DNA from: an uncultured Bacilli bacterium
Lineage (GTDB): Bacteria; Bacillota_I; Bacilli_A; RF39; UBA660
Length of the DNA: 5,663 bases
Reading direction: 5' to 3'
Assembly: GCA_944358225.1 (NCBI GenBank)
Contig: CALVQP010000062.1
Coordinates: 1 to 5,663, forward strand
Positions 4,942 to 5,663 of this stretch are shown here, piece after piece. Position 1 is the stretch's first letter. The number at the start of each line of letters is the position of its first letter. The notes under the pieces are model-generated. The model worked only from the letters and a program-made list of their open reading frames with translations. It was not told the DNA's origin and did no database searches. The translations under genes were made by a program, and so were the position numbers.

Positions 4942-5663
4942 AAAAGAATATATCAGAGAAATTTTAGTTTCAAAAAATAAGCCGAATGAATTATCTATGG
5001 GATATTTCATAACATTGATTGCAAAATATTATTTGTCTGAAGATATAAATATAGAGTCATTAATTAAAATCGTAAAAGAGAAACTCTTGGAGTTTGATTT
5101 AGATAACTATCAAGAATACAAATATCATAATAAAATTTTAAAAATATGCACTTCTTTATTTAACGAAAGCACAGATAAGAATTTTAGAGAACAAGAATAT
5201 ATACCGATTTATGAGCATGAATTAAAATTAATTGAATCATTACCAAATGACCGACAAAAGAAATTAATGTTTACATTCTTTGCACTTGCTAGATATATGA
5301 ATTGCGGTGGATGGATTAATAAAAAAACAACTAAAGGGATTTCGGAAGCATTTAAACTAGCTAATGTTACTCTCACATCTGATAAAAGGAATGAATTGTT
5401 ACATGAATTATACGTTAATGGATATATTTCTACTAGCAAAAAAGTTAATAACTTAAATATTAAAGTTCAGTTAGACGATTCGGGTGAAATTGTTTACAAG
5501 GTAAATGAGTTTAAAAATATTGGTAATCAGTATATTGGTAACTTTAAAAAAGGATACAAACAGTGTAAATGTTGTGGTAAAAAACTTAGAAATACTGGTA
5601 ATAAAAAAATGTATTGTGAGAAATGTGCCAATCAATCGTTGTTAGAAAGTTATAAAAAATATA
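4925..5663 (+). CDS. Putative DNA-binding protein with C-terminal zinc ribbon, cut by window end
   Basis: The frame stays open from just after TGA 4919-4921 to the end of the window, about 246 codons, with no stop reached. Numbering from CTG 4925, the start reads (M)YILNEKEYIREIL. A helical N-terminal half follows, with YFITLIAKYYLSE (about 27-39), then YIPIYEHELKLIESL and the helix KLMFTFFALARYM. A winged-helix-like segment, SEAFKLANVTL followed by RNELLHELYVNGYIS, comes next. The visible end is a Cys4 zinc ribbon, C214-x2-C217 and C231-x2-C234, with C216 as an extra cysteine. This mix of helix-turn-helix and zinc ribbon suits DNA or nucleoprotein binding. The gene overlaps the polymerase gene by 17 bases (or 8 if it starts at TTG 4934), so the two are very probably co-translated. 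A role as polymerase accessory or promoter-recognition factor is inferred from position only. From memory, proteins beginning with an M-Y-x-LNEKEY-like segment occur in Firmicute mobile elements; this was not checked. Confidence 0.75.
   Translation, partial: MYILNEKEYIREILVSKNKPNELSMGYFITLIAKYYLSEDINIESLIKIVKEKLLEFDLDNYQEYKYHNKILKICTSLFNESTDKNFREQEYIPIYEHELKLIESLPNDRQKKLMFTFFALARYMNCGGWINKKTTKGISEAFKLANVTLTSDKRNELLHELYVNGYISTSKKVNNLNIKVQLDDSGEIVYKVNEFKNIGNQYIGNFKKGYKQCKCCGKKLRNTGNKKMYCEKCANQSLLESYKKY

Noticed and set aside
4938..4967. ATG overlapping the polymerase stop codon (ATGA), suggesting a classic overlapping start
   Set aside because: The frame reads MKKNISEKF and stops after 9 codons; the long downstream frame is a different one.
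5209..5439. Open frame of 76 codons on the minus strand
   Set aside because: It lies opposite the zinc-ribbon protein gene, whose + strand frame is continuous and has recognisable structure; the antisense frame is a by-product.

Overview
The window is low-GC DNA (by eye about 30% G+C) with AGGAGG-type ribosome binding sites, occasional TTG and possibly CTG starts, and genes packed on one strand. This points to a Firmicute, most likely an anaerobic clostridial lineage. The gene content (a replication-initiator-like protein, several small orphan genes and a single-subunit RNA polymerase) suggests a plasmid, phage or integrated element rather than core chromosome. All seven supported reading frames are on the + strand.

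Bases 1-211 hold no gene but are dense in short repeats: two adjacent inverted repeats (54-84 and 91-104), a pair of 12-bp direct repeats 17 bp apart (114-142), a pair of 9-bp direct repeats 11 bp apart (150-169), and an 11-bp inverted repeat (169-208) that ends 3 bases before the first gene. This looks like an origin and/or autoregulated promoter of the gene that follows. Gene 212-1234 encodes a 340-residue DNA-binding protein with two winged-helix-like segments, best read as a replication initiator. Next come a 16-codon peptide (1280-1330) and three small genes of unknown function (1334-1522, 1528-1803, 1963-2313).

The main gene is 2449-4941, 830 codons. Its product carries, in the right order, the conserved blocks of the two-double-psi-beta-barrel polymerase family that includes eukaryotic RNA-silencing RdRPs (QDE-1 type) and the phage SPbeta polymerase YonO: an RRF...GTTGG block, an AKY...S.S block, a PS....R....KG block, an RSPM block, and the catalytic triad D506-F-D508-S-D510. 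It is therefore a bacterial or phage single-polypeptide RNA polymerase. The usual glycine of the DxDGD signature is serine here.

The polymerase gene overlaps a last gene (about 4925 to beyond 5663) that encodes a helical, winged-helix-like protein with a Cys4 zinc ribbon (C214, C217, C231, C234). It is cut by the window edge. The overlap implies co-expression, and its DNA-binding look makes it a candidate accessory or promoter-recognition factor for the polymerase. That link is inference only.

Working model: a mobile element with its own replication initiator and its own RNA polymerase plus a zinc-ribbon partner, so that part of its transcription could be independent of the host enzyme.
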